Positions 56,057 to 64,000 of a stretch of DNA of 64,000 bases are shown here, one piece after another. Source of the stretch: Kumtagia ephedrae. GTDB taxonomy: Bacteria > Pseudomonadota > Alphaproteobacteria > Rhizobiales > Rhizobiaceae. How positions within the stretch are numbered: the first letter of the stretch is position 1; each line of letters starts with the position of its first letter. A program made the position numbers and the translations under genes. Under the pieces are notes generated by a model, which was given only the letters and a program-made list of their open reading frames with translations, was not told where the DNA came from and made no database searches. The stretch covers positions 1 to 64,000 of the forward strand of contig NZ_PXYK01000023.1 in NCBI RefSeq assembly GCF_003012745.1, written 5' to 3'.

Positions 56057-57745
56057 CTACGCCACGGAGAAATCCGCATTGGTGAGTGACAGGCCCGGAG
56101 TCAACGTGGCGAACTGGATCGCAGACGAGCCGCTGCCGCTGCCGTCGGCGTCGTAGAACAGCGCGCCGCTGTCGGTGTCGTAGATGATGCGATCTGACGA
56201 GTCCTGTGCCAGCCCGGTGGCGTTTGCCCGGAAAGCGCCCGCCGCCAGGGTGCCGGTCGTGAGAACGGTGAAGATCGCGTTCTCCAGCTCGATCGTGTCC
56301 GAGACCACGCTGAAGCCGTTGATGGTGTCGACATTGCCGGCACCCAGCGCGCTCGAAAACACGTAGGTGTCGGGGCCGGCACCGCCGGTCAGCGTATCCG
56401 AGCCGCCCTTGCCGTCGAGACGGTTGGCCCCGGCATTGCCGAAGATCTCCTGGGCGAAGTTGTTGCCGGTCAGATCGATCCCGGAAACGCCCTGCGAGCT
56501 GGTAGTCCGCATCACCTCGACCGATGCACTGGCCGACAACGCGAAGTCGACATTGGTGCCAACCGTGTCGTTTCCTTCACCGGCAACTTCGATGATCGTG
56601 TCATTGGAGTTGTAGACGAAGTAGGTGTCGTCCCCATCGCGTCCACGCAGCACGTCGGCCGCGCCGGCGCCGCCGTCGTTCAGGACGTTGTTGCCGTCAT
56701 TGCCGGTGATCGTCTGAGCGAACCTGTTGCCGGTCAGATTGATCTCGTAAATGGCGGTCTGGGAGGTCGTGCTCAGGGCTTCCACGTGCACGCCGGTGGC
56801 GAGCTTGTAATCGACGCCGGCAGCAACACGATCGGTGCCTTCGCCAGCACGCTCGACAACTACGGCATCGGAATTGTAGACGATGTAGGTGTCGTTGCCG
56901 AGGCGTCCGACCAAAGTATCGGGTTGGCTGTCGCTGCCTCCTGGTCCCGTACCGCCGTCATGCAAGACGTTGTTGCCGTCATTGCCGGTGATCGTCTGAG
57001 CAAAGGCATTGCCGCGCAGGTTGATGCTCGCCGTGCCTTGCGAGTTGGTGGTCGTGAGTATCTCGATCTGATCGTCAGAGCCAAGAACCCAGTCGATGCT
57101 GGATGCGACGCGGTCGGCAGTGCCTCCACCGGCTAGTTCGATCACCTCGTCCAACAGGCTGTTGACGATGTAGGTGTCATTGCCCGCACCACCGGTCATA
57201 GTGTCGTTGCCGAGGCCGCCGTTCAGCGTGTCAGCACCGTTGCCGCCGTTAAGCGTATCATCGCCAGCAGCACCAACCAGATCGTCATCGCCACTCAATC
57301 CGGTGAGGATATTGGCGTCGGCATTGCCCGTGAGGGCGTCGCTGAAGTTGGACCCCCGCAGGTTGGTAATGCCAGTAAGGATGTCTCCCTCGGCATGGCC
57401 TCCCTTGCCAACCGTCGCATTGGTGAGCGCGATCTGGACACCCAACACCTCGACGTCGATCGTCGACGTGGTGCTCAGGTTGACAGTCACGCCGGCGTTG
57501 GAGGTGTCGTAGATCGCAGTGTCGTTACCAGACAAGCTGATCTCGCCGACGTTGAGAACGACGTTCAACACACCGCCGATGATGTTGTCTTGGCCGGCCC
57601 CGCCTTCAATGATGTCGTCGCCGGCATAGCCGATCAGCGTATCGTTGCCGCCATAGCCATAGATTTCATCATCTCCCAGACCGGTAACGATCCCGAGCAG
57701 TCCTGGCTCGACATCATTCCCTTCCGTGCCTTCGAACTTAGCCAT
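56057..57745 (-). CDS. RTX calcium-binding secreted protein (RTX2)
   Basis: 562 residues; ATG 57745 has GGAGG 5 bp upstream. It starts directly in RTX repeats (MAKFEGTEGNDVEPGLLGIV, GGNDTLIGYAGDDIIEGG), then more GNGADTLNGGLGNDT-type nonapeptides near 165-200. Three long repeats of about 90 residues follow, each with INLTGNxFAQTITGNDGNNVLxDGG and DTYxVYNSxDxxxExAGEG. The shared C-terminal module (SSALGAGNVDTINGF, SDRIIYDTDSGALFYDADG, LTNADFSVA) ends the protein. No signal peptide; type I secretion is expected. No catalytic domain, so it is probably a structural or adhesive calcium-dependent secreted protein. Confidence 0.88.
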   Translation of the reverse strand: MAKFEGTEGNDVEPGLLGIVTGLGDDEIYGYGGNDTLIGYAGDDIIEGGAGQDNIIGGVLNVVLNVGEISLSGNDTAIYDTSNAGVTVNLSTTSTIDVEVLGVQIALTNATVGKGGHAEGDILTGITNLRGSNFSDALTGNADANILTGLSGDDDLVGAAGDDTLNGGNGADTLNGGLGNDTMTGGAGNDTYIVNSLLDEVIELAGGGTADRVASSIDWVLGSDDQIEILTTTNSQGTASINLRGNAFAQTITGNDGNNVLHDGGTGPGGSDSQPDTLVGRLGNDTYIVYNSDAVVVERAGEGTDRVAAGVDYKLATGVHVEALSTTSQTAIYEINLTGNRFAQTITGNDGNNVLNDGGAGAADVLRGRDGDDTYFVYNSNDTIIEVAGEGNDTVGTNVDFALSASASVEVMRTTSSQGVSGIDLTGNNFAQEIFGNAGANRLDGKGGSDTLTGGAGPDTYVFSSALGAGNVDTINGFSVVSDTIELENAIFTVLTTGTLAAGAFRANATGLAQDSSDRIIYDTDSGALFYDADGSGSGSSAIQFATLTPGLSLTNADFSVA

Positions 57746-58264
57746 CTAAACCTCCACTTGAACGCGGGGAGTATGGTGAAAATATTTCAAGGGCGAGCTC
57801 CCCGCCAAGTGCAGGTTATTGTTGTGAAATTTACAAAACATAAGTATCAACTACCGCGTTTTAATAAAAATTTAACTAATATATTCTCAATTAGCAATTG
57901 TATTAGCTTGGGGCGCGCATGGGCGCGCCTTAAATTGAAGAAAGTGGAACCTGGGGAAGCATTGAGCGGCGGAGTGCCGAGGGAAGATGAGCGAGCTGAT
58001 TCCGCGTCTCAGGTAAACTTCAGAGAAAGGATAGCAGCGCAAAGCGAGAGCGGTATTGCACTATTGTACGGGTGGCGAACGGAGGCGGAATGTCGACGAC
58101 GATCCCCACATACGACACGACGGATCATCCAGCGGCTCGTGCTCGTCGGTTTCCTCGTGGTAGATCACCTGCCACAGATCGCGTTGTCGACCGCGTGGCC
58201 GCAATAGGACGGGAACCATCTCCAATCCGTTGCCGTTCCAGTGATCTCACCAATGGAGGCATCA
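57746..58264. other. RTX2 upstream region
   Basis: 519 bp. The part 57770-57910 is strikingly A/T-rich for this genome (TAAATAAA-like runs, AATTTACAAAACATAAGTAT) and probably carries the RTX2 promoter and regulator sites, or is foreign DNA. 57910-58264 has no supported gene on either strand. Confidence 0.4.
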
Positions 58265-58605
58265 ATGGCCGCCGACGATCCCCAACGGATGACACAGACT
58301 GCGTCACAGGAAGCCCTTGAAAAGCAGGTCGCTCAATTGCGACGCGAGATCACCTCGATGAAGCGAACGCTCGCTGCCCGCCTGAAGAAGCGGCCGAGCA
58401 ATCGTGGGGCTGGGTCGAAAACGCTACAGATCGGGCCGGTCGTGCCGCCTCAACGCTCAAGTCGCGCGCCCAAGAGGTTTCAGGGGCAGTTCAGGAGAAT
58501 CCCGTCACCTTCTCTACAACCGCGCTTCTCTTTACTGCCGTGGGTTTTATGATCGGTTTGGCAGTCGGGCAGAGTTCCGATCACCGCCATCGTCGCTGGC
58601 ATTAA
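58265..58605 (+). pseudogene. DUF883-like (ElaB/YqjD) membrane-anchored protein, frameshifted
   Basis: ATG 58265: MAADDPQRMTQTASQEALEK, QVAQLRREITSMKRTLAARL. After a frame change near 58390-58400 the sense continues WGWVENATDRAGRAASTLKS, EVSGAVQENPVTFSTTALLF and TAVGFMIGLAVGQSSDHRHR, stop at 58605. A charged coiled coil, a glycine-containing linker and one C-terminal membrane segment followed by a basic tail are the layout of ribosome-associated inner-membrane proteins such as ElaB. One indel breaks it. Confidence 0.7.
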
Positions 58606-58963
58606 CCCTCATCAGGACGACCAGGAACGGCAGCGTCCTCTGAGAATAACCTACGGAAACCGCCACGCCACCAGCAACCACTGAACAGCCGGCGCAGCCC
58701 GCGACCACTCAATGATGGCGTGATCTGAAACTGCAGGCTTCCCACTATCAGTCCCGCGCCCGGCTACCCGCGCAGCTGGGCTTCCGTCAATGTACGGAAT
58801 GCGGCGTCCGCTCCCTTATTGCCGGTCCTGGGAGACCGTCTCTGCTGCTCGGTCAAGCGCACTTTAAGTGGGCCTACGGCGGCCGCTCGCGTTTGCCATG
58901 CGCGGCAACGTGTGGGGGGCCTTCACTGGGTTTCTGCGATTTTGGAACCGGCGATCACGCGAC
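58606..58963. other. Intergenic, no gene seen
   Basis: About 358 bp with no supported frame. Composition is ordinary for the window. No T-run hairpin was found. Confidence 0.3.
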
Positions 58964-59448
58964 CTATTCACCCAGCGCTCGTCTTGCTTCCCGTGGCTCC
59001 AGGAAGGCACCCTGCCAGAGGCCCCGACCGGCAGTGCGCGCCATAGCCTCGTCGCCGGCATAGCGGTAATGGCTGTGTTGCGGCCAGTCGAGCGCCTGGC
59101 CCTGGTGTACCATCCAGGCCGACACGCTCCTTCGATCTGCGCGGAAACAATCGGCTACAATGAGGCCGGTATGGTCAACATCCACTTGCCGGCACCGCGT
59201 CGGCTGTGACTCCGCGACAAAGCCGCTCAGCGCCTCGGCCGCAGCCTGCCCACATGGATACTCGGCGCCCGAGCGGTCGAAGCAGGTTTTTGCCGGCCTT
59301 GGATTTCGATCGTATCGCCGTCGATGATTGATGCGCGACCGACTAGTTCCTCTGAGGCCGCCGGCCCGGCAAGCACTCCCAACAACATCGCAGCAAGTAG
59401 CGCTTTCAGTCCAGCCTCCAAGGCGAGAGCATCAGAGGCGGCCGGCAC
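58964..59448 (-). pseudogene. SNase-like (thermonuclease family) exported protein, broken
   Basis: The N-terminus has a signal-like hydrophobic stretch (LKALLAAMLLGVLAGPAAS), then ELVGRASIIDGDTIEIQG, the first strand and Asp of a staphylococcal-nuclease fold. The expected RIR..GIDAPE segment is missing. The sense resumes in another frame with KTCFDRSGAEYPCGQAAAEA, DHTGLIVADCFRADRRSVSA and WMVHQGQALDWPQHSHYRYA, ending at 58964. About 20 codons with catalytic residues are deleted along with a frame change, so the gene is inactive. Confidence 0.75.
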
Positions 59449-59908
59449 AAAGGGCCGCGGGAGGCCGCGCCGACCGCCGTCCTGAGGTGGACAAAGATAT
59501 GGTCTCAGAATTCTCGGCGGTCTGCAATGTCAACTCTTCCCTATTCCGGCTCTTTCCTTAGAAGAGTTCTTATTTCCTAAATCGAACGGCGAGCCAGACA
59601 CTCGTGCTTCAGGTCTCGACTAATCGAAGGACTGTTGTCCGCGCAACTAAGCGGCGATGTCCAGATCGACGATATGCCTGAAGGGACTTGTCTGCGAGAT
59701 CAACACTCCCTTCGGTGAGGATCACGCGGCGGAATCGATCGAGGTGACCCTTGCACGGCAATGCAAGTCGATCGGTAAGAAATTTAGATCACGGGGCGAG
59801 CGCCCCGGGCAAGGCTCAGACGAGCCGCAGCAAAAAGATAGCAGGGCGGGGGCGAACGCTATCACGTTTGCGGGGCAGGCTTGATTTACATAATCTCGCC
59901 ACCGCGCT
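59449..59908. other. Intergenic, no gene seen
   Basis: About 460 bp. A plus-strand frame from 59657 (MSRSTICLKGLVCEINTPFG, ESIEVTLARQCKSIGKKFR) has no recognised family. It is basic and of doubtful coding nature. Confidence 0.3.
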
Positions 59909-60037
59909 TCAAATCGCGAGCATGAAAACCAGAGAAGGATTGTTGACGCCCAGCAGTTCCACGAGTTCGAGCGCTTGCCGTTCCGATATACCCGTATCGC
60001 TAGCCAGCGCTTTGGCTGACCGCAGTTGCGCGGGGGG
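59909..60037 (-). pseudogene. Short helical peptide or gene tail
   Basis: Minus-strand codons LPENNSSPPPAQLRSAKALA then SDTGISERQALELVELLGVN, ending NPSLVFMLAI at 59909. The AKALA.DTGISE.QA.EL..L pattern recurs in 60-70-residue rhizobial proteins of unknown function. A TTG is the only obvious start. Probably a truncated member or the tail of such a gene. Confidence 0.35.
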
Positions 60038-60209
60038 CGGAGATGAGTTGTTCTCTGGCAAGATCGTGCTCCCGCTTCTAAGGCGGGAGCAATGCAGGAC
60101 CCTCAGCCGGACGCGCCTTGTGCGACTTGCGTCCGATACTTCGCAAACTAGAGAGAAACTTCGATCAGCACCAGCGGGCCTCTGGTCTCTCCCGCGATCT
60201 CCGGTTTTT

Positions 60210-61481
60210 TCAGATAACCACGAAATCAACATTAGTCGGCGCAAGCCCGGGATCAAGCTTTGCAAACAGCACGCCACCGCCCGCCGCACTGCCGGTAGCA
60301 TCGTAATAGAGCTCGCCCGTATCCGTCTCGTAGATGATGCGGTCGGACGTATCTTGCGCCAGCCCGGTGGTGTTGGCCCGGAAGGCACCAGCCGCCAAGG
60401 TCCCTAACGTGGTCAGCCCGGTGAAATAGGCGTTGTCTAGCTGGATGGTGTCGTCGACGACCCTGAAATCGGTGATGATGTCGACATTGGTCGAAGCATT
60501 CAGTGCCGAGTTGAAGACGAAAATGTCCTTGCCGGTCCCGCCAGCCAGCGTATCGTTGCCCCTGTAACCCTTTATGGTGTCGTTGCCGGCGCCGCCGGAA
60601 ATGACGTTTCGCGCGTTGGTGCCGAACAGATTGTCGGAAAAATCCGAGCCGGTCAGATTCTCGATGGAGTTGAAGGTGTCGCCCTTGGCGTCGCCAGTGT
60701 TGAGGGCAGCGTTAGCTAGGCTGACGGTGACACCTGCCTTGGCGGAGGTATAGGCGGCGCGGTCTATGCCCGTCCCGCCGGAGAGATAGTCGACCCCGGC
60801 GCCACCCATCAGCGTATCGTTACCGTCGCCGCCGAACAGGCGATTGTTGCCGGTCCCCGAATAGAGGCGATCTATGCCAGCCTGGCCGAATACGTCGCCG
60901 TCGACGGTGCCCAGGCGGCCATCGTAAAGATCGTCGCCGCCGCCAAGGACGATGTCACCGACCATTTTACCGGCGTTGGTGATTTCGTCCTTGGGGGTTC
61001 CGTCTGAGAAGAAGGAGGCGTCGACGCCCCGGATCGTGCCGGAATTGTGGACGGTCAGCGTCACGGCGGAAAGACGATGCCAGATACCGTAGCCTTCCGC
61101 ATCGATTATTCCGCTATTGACGAGTGTGGAACTATTCGCGGCCGAGCCCAATTCGTCATAGAAACGGACCCCATGGTTTCCGGTGATCAGGCCATGATTG
61201 ATGACCTGCTGCCCGGCGCCATATAAAAGTATGGCGGTGGACCCGAACGAGCGAACCTGACCAGTGGCTTCCACCGTGACGCTGTTCGCGCCTCCCGTGT
61301 AGAAGCCGATTTCGATCGGATTACTCTCGTTGGCGACAGTCCCTGCTACGATGATTTCGTGGCCATAGGTGTTAAACGCGAGGATGCCGCCGTGGAGAAA
61401 CACCTGCTGTGCTACGAATACACCGTCGCCGTGGGTCGGTGTGACGACAGCCGTACCGCTCTGGGGAAAATGCCATGCCAT
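60210..61481 (-). CDS. RTX secreted protein with novel N-terminal region (RTX3)
   Basis: 423 residues; ATG 61481 has GGAGG 7 bp upstream. The first 190 residues are a beta-solenoid-like region rich in N, G, T and I (FVAQQVFLHGGILAFNTYGH, QVINHGLITGNHGVRFYDEL, VTLTVHNSGTIRGVDAS), resembling passenger repeats of exported proteins. RTX nonapeptides follow (GGDGNDTLMGGAGVDYLSGG, GGAGNDTIKGYRGNDTLAGG). The last 100 residues are the common C-terminal module (SSALN-type FVFNSALNASTNVDIITDF, SDRIIYETDTGELYYDATG, PTNVDFVVI). No N-terminal signal peptide, so type I secretion is likely. It lacks the 90-residue repeats of RTX1 and RTX2. Confidence 0.88.
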   Translation of the reverse strand: MAWHFPQSGTAVVTPTHGDGVFVAQQVFLHGGILAFNTYGHEIIVAGTVANESNPIEIGFYTGGANSVTVEATGQVRSFGSTAILLYGAGQQVINHGLITGNHGVRFYDELGSAANSSTLVNSGIIDAEGYGIWHRLSAVTLTVHNSGTIRGVDASFFSDGTPKDEITNAGKMVGDIVLGGGDDLYDGRLGTVDGDVFGQAGIDRLYSGTGNNRLFGGDGNDTLMGGAGVDYLSGGTGIDRAAYTSAKAGVTVSLANAALNTGDAKGDTFNSIENLTGSDFSDNLFGTNARNVISGGAGNDTIKGYRGNDTLAGGTGKDIFVFNSALNASTNVDIITDFRVVDDTIQLDNAYFTGLTTLGTLAAGAFRANTTGLAQDTSDRIIYETDTGELYYDATGSAAGGGVLFAKLDPGLAPTNVDFVVI

Positions 61482-61737
61482 GATCGCCCTCCGTGTTTGC
61501 CGCCTGGGTTTCAAGCCCACGATAGCATATTTCCCTGAACAGTCTTGTTAGGCTCGGAAATCGTCGGGATGAGAGCTGCTGCGACGCCAGGTGATGGGCA
61601 GCAGGGGCCCGTGACAATCAACGGCCGGCGATATCCACAGCGATCCCGCCGTTCCCGTCAACGGCAATCTCCTTGCTCGGCGGCAGCGAATCCAGGATTA
61701 TCTTCCTAGTGGGGCGTTTCTCAAATTGGAAGACGCA

Positions 61738-62004
61738 ATGGGACGGCATCCGAAACAGAAGGAACTCAGACCGGATCAGGTGAATCGGATCGTCTATGAC
61801 GCCGCGAGACTGCACGAGTCGATAACCAACCCGCGACTGGTAGCCGGGACCCCGCATTCCCGAGCGCTGCGCAACCTTTCCGGAGCGCTTGTCGCAGCTG
61901 TCACCACGATCACCGGCGACACTCGTCCGCCATGGGCGTTACGCGGCAGCGGGCATGGAAGCTACTTCCAGGCTCCGGAGAGCAAATCGCCCGGCGACAT
62001 GTGA
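61738..62004 (+). CDS. Small hypothetical protein
   Basis: 88 residues from ATG 61738: MGRHPKQKELRPDQVNRIVY, DAARLHESITNPRLVAGTPH, SRALRNLSGALVAAVTTITG, then a polar tail. Mostly helical; cytoplasmic. No family recognised. Divergent from RTX3 with a 256-bp gap. The coding call rests on composition and length only. Confidence 0.4.
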   Translation: MGRHPKQKELRPDQVNRIVYDAARLHESITNPRLVAGTPHSRALRNLSGALVAAVTTITGDTRPPWALRGSGHGSYFQAPESKSPGDM

Positions 62005-62554
62005 GCCGAATTCTCAGCTCGTCCAACTGTGGCGGGACGAGAAGGCAGGATAAGCCTGCCTAGCCTATGTACTTCCCAACAGGAGCGTGAGGCCCATCGC
62101 AAGGGGCAGCGGGGGGAACGATGGGCCTCGGCATTGCTGCTTACGTGGAACGCAGAACTCTTCCGTGCCCTAAGAGTATGCGGAAACATTGTTAACGCGG
62201 TGTTACTTCTACATTCTTGGCGCCACATTAAAAATCGGCAGTGAACGTTTTCACCTGATTCATATTTAGGTGCAAATCTTCAACTGGGCGGTAGCAGGGA
62301 AGCAAAATCTTGACGGAACTGCTATTCATTCGGAGGCGCCGCAAGAGATGGTCGGGCATATCAACGCAACTGGTGCTGAGGCGAGCCGCAATCTTGGCGT
62401 GCTCATAAACGCAGTTGTCTCGGCACAATACCGCCTGCCGGCAGACGAAATCATCAAGCTTGCCCGTTCTTTGCCTCTGCAAGATAGCTGATCCGAGCGT
62501 CCTTCGCGCTGCAACGAAGGCAGCGCGGGCGACGTAGCTGGGTTGCCGCTGCAC
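62005..62554. other. Intergenic with one doubtful frame
   Basis: A plus-strand frame from a GTG at 62270 gives 73 residues (MQIFNWAVAGKQNLDGTAIH, MVGHINATGAEASRNLGVLI, a helical end) but lacks a ribosome-binding site. Otherwise nothing supported. Confidence 0.3.
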
Positions 62555-62674
62555 TCACCACACCAGCAAACGGTCGCCACTGACAACCTCATAAAAGGCG
62601 AGCCCGCCGCCCACAGTGGAAAGCAGAACGCCGACAACGAGCGCGGCAATCAGGATTGGCGATTCGTCATTCAT
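62555..62674 (-). CDS. 39-residue membrane peptide
   Basis: ATG 62674: MNDESPILIAALVVGVLLST, VGGGLAFYEVVSGDRLLVW, stop at 62555. One membrane segment with an acidic N-terminus and mixed C-terminus. The opening resembles MDDSPLLIAALIGAMLISII at 29922. There is no strong ribosome-binding site, but the similarity of two separate copies supports a real small-protein family. Confidence 0.5.
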   Translation of the reverse strand: MNDESPILIAALVVGVLLSTVGGGLAFYEVVSGDRLLVW

Positions 62675-62686
62675 GTACCACGTCTC

Positions 62687-62711
62687 AAAAAAAGGCCGGC
62701 GTTAGCCGGCC
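62687..62711 (-). terminator. Intrinsic terminator on the minus strand
   Basis: GGCCGGC, loop TAAC, GCCGGCC followed on the minus strand by T7 (A7 at 62687-62693 on the plus strand). A textbook Rho-independent terminator, located after the small membrane-peptide gene at 62810-62917, which itself follows RTX4. Confidence 0.85.
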
Positions 62712-62809
62712 GACTACAAAATGTTCCCACGGCTTTGGGCACAAGGGACCGCGCCCTCCGTCGCATCGATTTGTGACAGTTGGACAACAGCCAGCAAAGG
62801 CGGCTGCCC

Positions 62810-62917
62810 TCACCCGGCGAATGCGCCCAGCAAAAGCAGGATGCCGATCAGGGCGACCGCGATCGCTATGCTAATGAGAACCGGTGGGTCTTTGACACGC
62901 AGTGGACGCTGGGCCAT
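62810..62917 (-). CDS. 35-residue membrane peptide downstream of RTX4
   Basis: ATG 62917: MAQRPLRVKDPPVLISIAIA, VALIGILLLLGAFAG, stop at 62810. A basic N-terminus and one long membrane helix. It starts 75 bp after the RTX4 stop in the same orientation and ends 99 bp before a strong intrinsic terminator, so it should be in the RTX4 transcript. Function unknown; a role in membrane association or secretion of the upstream product is speculative. Confidence 0.5.
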   Translation of the reverse strand: MAQRPLRVKDPPVLISIAIAVALIGILLLLGAFAG

Positions 62918-62991
62918 CCGTCATAGGCGAATCGTGCGTAGAGCGATAGGTCCAAGAATTGTAGCGTCATCTTGAGTGGAAAGCATCACCT

Positions 62992-64000
62992 TCAGATTAC
63001 CATGAAATCGGCGGCTGAGAGGGCGAGGCCCGGCGATACCGACGCGAACTTCACAGCGGTGAAGGCGCTGCCCGAGCCGTCGGCATCATAAAACAGCGAA
63101 CCCGTGGTCGAGTTGTAGAGGATGCGGTCGTCGGCGTCGCGCGCTGCCACCGCGATGTCCTTGAAGGCGCTGTCAGCAAGCGTGCCAAGGCCGAGAGCGG
63201 CGAAGATGGCGTCGTCCAGATGGATCGAGTCGTCCGCCACGCTGAAGTCGGCAATGCGATCGACATTGTTGGAGCCGAGCGCAGTGGAGAAACGGAAGGC
63301 GTCCGCCCCGCCCATACCATACAGCGTGTCGATGCCGTCGCCGCCGTCGAGGACGTTCGCACCATCGTTGCCACGGACCCAATTACGAAGGCTGTTGCCG
63401 GTGAGATTGATGGCGTAGGTGGCGATTGACGAGGTTGTGTGAAGATGCTCGACATCCACCCCCTCGGCCAGCACGAAATCCACACCAGCGGCAAGCCGGT
63501 CGGTGCCTTCACCAGCGAGTTCGACAATCAGAGCAGCCGCATCGTAGACGACATATCTATCATTGCCTCCATGCCCGATCAGCGTATCAGGCAAGCCGTC
63601 ATCGGGCAGCGGGCCGGTGCCGCCGTCGTGCAGGATATTGGCGCCATCGTTGCCGGTGATGATCTGCTGCAGCGCATTGCCGCGGAGATTGATGGAGCTG
63701 CTGCCGGTTGCATCTGTTGTCTGCAGGAATTCGACTGCGCTTCCAGCCGCAAGCGCGTAAGAAACCGTGCTCTCCACGGTATCGGTGCCGCCGCCTAGAA
63801 CCTCGACTACTTGGTCGAGCGCGCTGTCAACCTTGAACAGGTCATCGTCCGCTCCACCGTTGAGGACATCGTTCCCCACCCCACCGTCTAGGGTATCTGA
63901 CCCGCCACCGCCCGTCAGTGTGTTGGTGCCGATACCGCCGATGAGCGTGTCGGCAAAACTCGAGCCAACCAGGTTCTCGATCCCGCTCAAAGTATCGCCC
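62992..64000 (-). CDS. RTX secreted protein, C-terminal part (RTX4, runs off window)
   Basis: At least 336 residues; no start inside the window. From the edge: SGIENLVGSSFADTLIGGIG, RTX nonapeptides (TGGGGSDTLDGGVGNDVLNG), two long repeats of about 90 residues (SINLRGNALQQIITGNDGAN, DRYVVYDAAALIVELAGEGT) and the common end module (FSTALGSNNVDRIADF, DADDRILYNSTTGSLFYDAD, LSAADFMVI). It is thus a RTX1/RTX2-type protein. Expected to be secreted by a type I system not encoded here. The small membrane-peptide gene and terminator follow it. Confidence 0.88.
   Translation of the reverse strand, partial: GDTLSGIENLVGSSFADTLIGGIGTNTLTGGGGSDTLDGGVGNDVLNGGADDDLFKVDSALDQVVEVLGGGTDTVESTVSYALAAGSAVEFLQTTDATGSSSINLRGNALQQIITGNDGANILHDGGTGPLPDDGLPDTLIGHGGNDRYVVYDAAALIVELAGEGTDRLAAGVDFVLAEGVDVEHLHTTSSIATYAINLTGNSLRNWVRGNDGANVLDGGDGIDTLYGMGGADAFRFSTALGSNNVDRIADFSVADDSIHLDDAIFAALGLGTLADSAFKDIAVAARDADDRILYNSTTGSLFYDADGSGSAFTAVKFASVSPGLALSAADFMVI

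Noticed and set aside
62270..62491. 73-residue plus-strand frame with GTG start
   Set aside because: No ribosome-binding site, no family and an uncertain start, so it is listed only in the gap description.

Overview
The window is about 62% G+C and looks like a chromosomal or chromid segment of a Rhizobiales alphaproteobacterium, probably close to Mesorhizobium. That placement is an inference from gene content: two DUF982 genes, two DUF1236 genes, an Usg protein, DUF736/DUF2958 genes, a CIRCE-controlled groESL and a ROSE-type leader before an Hsp20 gene. Core genes are few. Most of the window is accessory DNA with insertion sequences, fragments and frameshifted genes.

Layout. 1-2253: the start of an ISAs1-type transposase, a broken gene, an aldo/keto reductase and tRNA-Arg(CCG). 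2254-8290: a module like the accessory part of a rhizobial integrative element or plasmid (ParB-like protein, DUF2958, membrane protein, PAS-like protein, XRE regulator, DUF736), starting just after the tRNA. 8515-15366: a frameshifted IclR regulator, a giant RTX/beta-helix protein and a LuxR-type regulator. 15678-18983: rtcR beheaded by an IS630 remnant, then a LysR regulator facing paoABC (19302-23143), a periplasmic molybdenum aldehyde oxidoreductase. 23254-25037: azoR split by an IS481-like element with a clean 5-bp target duplication, then a LysR relic. 25375-29396: two DUF1236 proteins, a Tat-type secreted protein and a NarL-type two-component pair. 29765-30145: relics of an autotransporter, a small membrane peptide and an OmpR-type regulator, directly beside intact members of two of those families. 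30270-39669: an OmpR-type two-component pair divergent from a 2293-residue autotransporter built on QSIGGGGG repeats. 40038-41330: an IS256 element with an 8-bp target duplication.

41681-48684 holds two DUF982 proteins, a DUF1275 membrane protein, a PAS-PAS hybrid histidine kinase and, divergent from it, a KaiC-like ATPase translationally coupled to an HWE-type kinase, with no kaiB. 48960-54969 contains an RTX relic and a stress cluster: groEL-groES with CIRCE, usg and small neighbours, and two Hsp20 genes, the first behind a probable ROSE thermometer and the second frameshifted. 55265-64000 has an IS110 relic, three more RTX genes (the last runs off the window), broken DUF883-like and SNase-like genes, and short membrane-peptide genes.

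Three themes link the genes: large exported surface or secreted proteins (four RTX genes with a common C-terminal module, plus an autotransporter), signalling (four histidine kinases, with response regulators), and protein-quality control. Indel-type frameshifts are common, even in otherwise intact IS elements. Some may therefore be sequencing errors rather than real decay.
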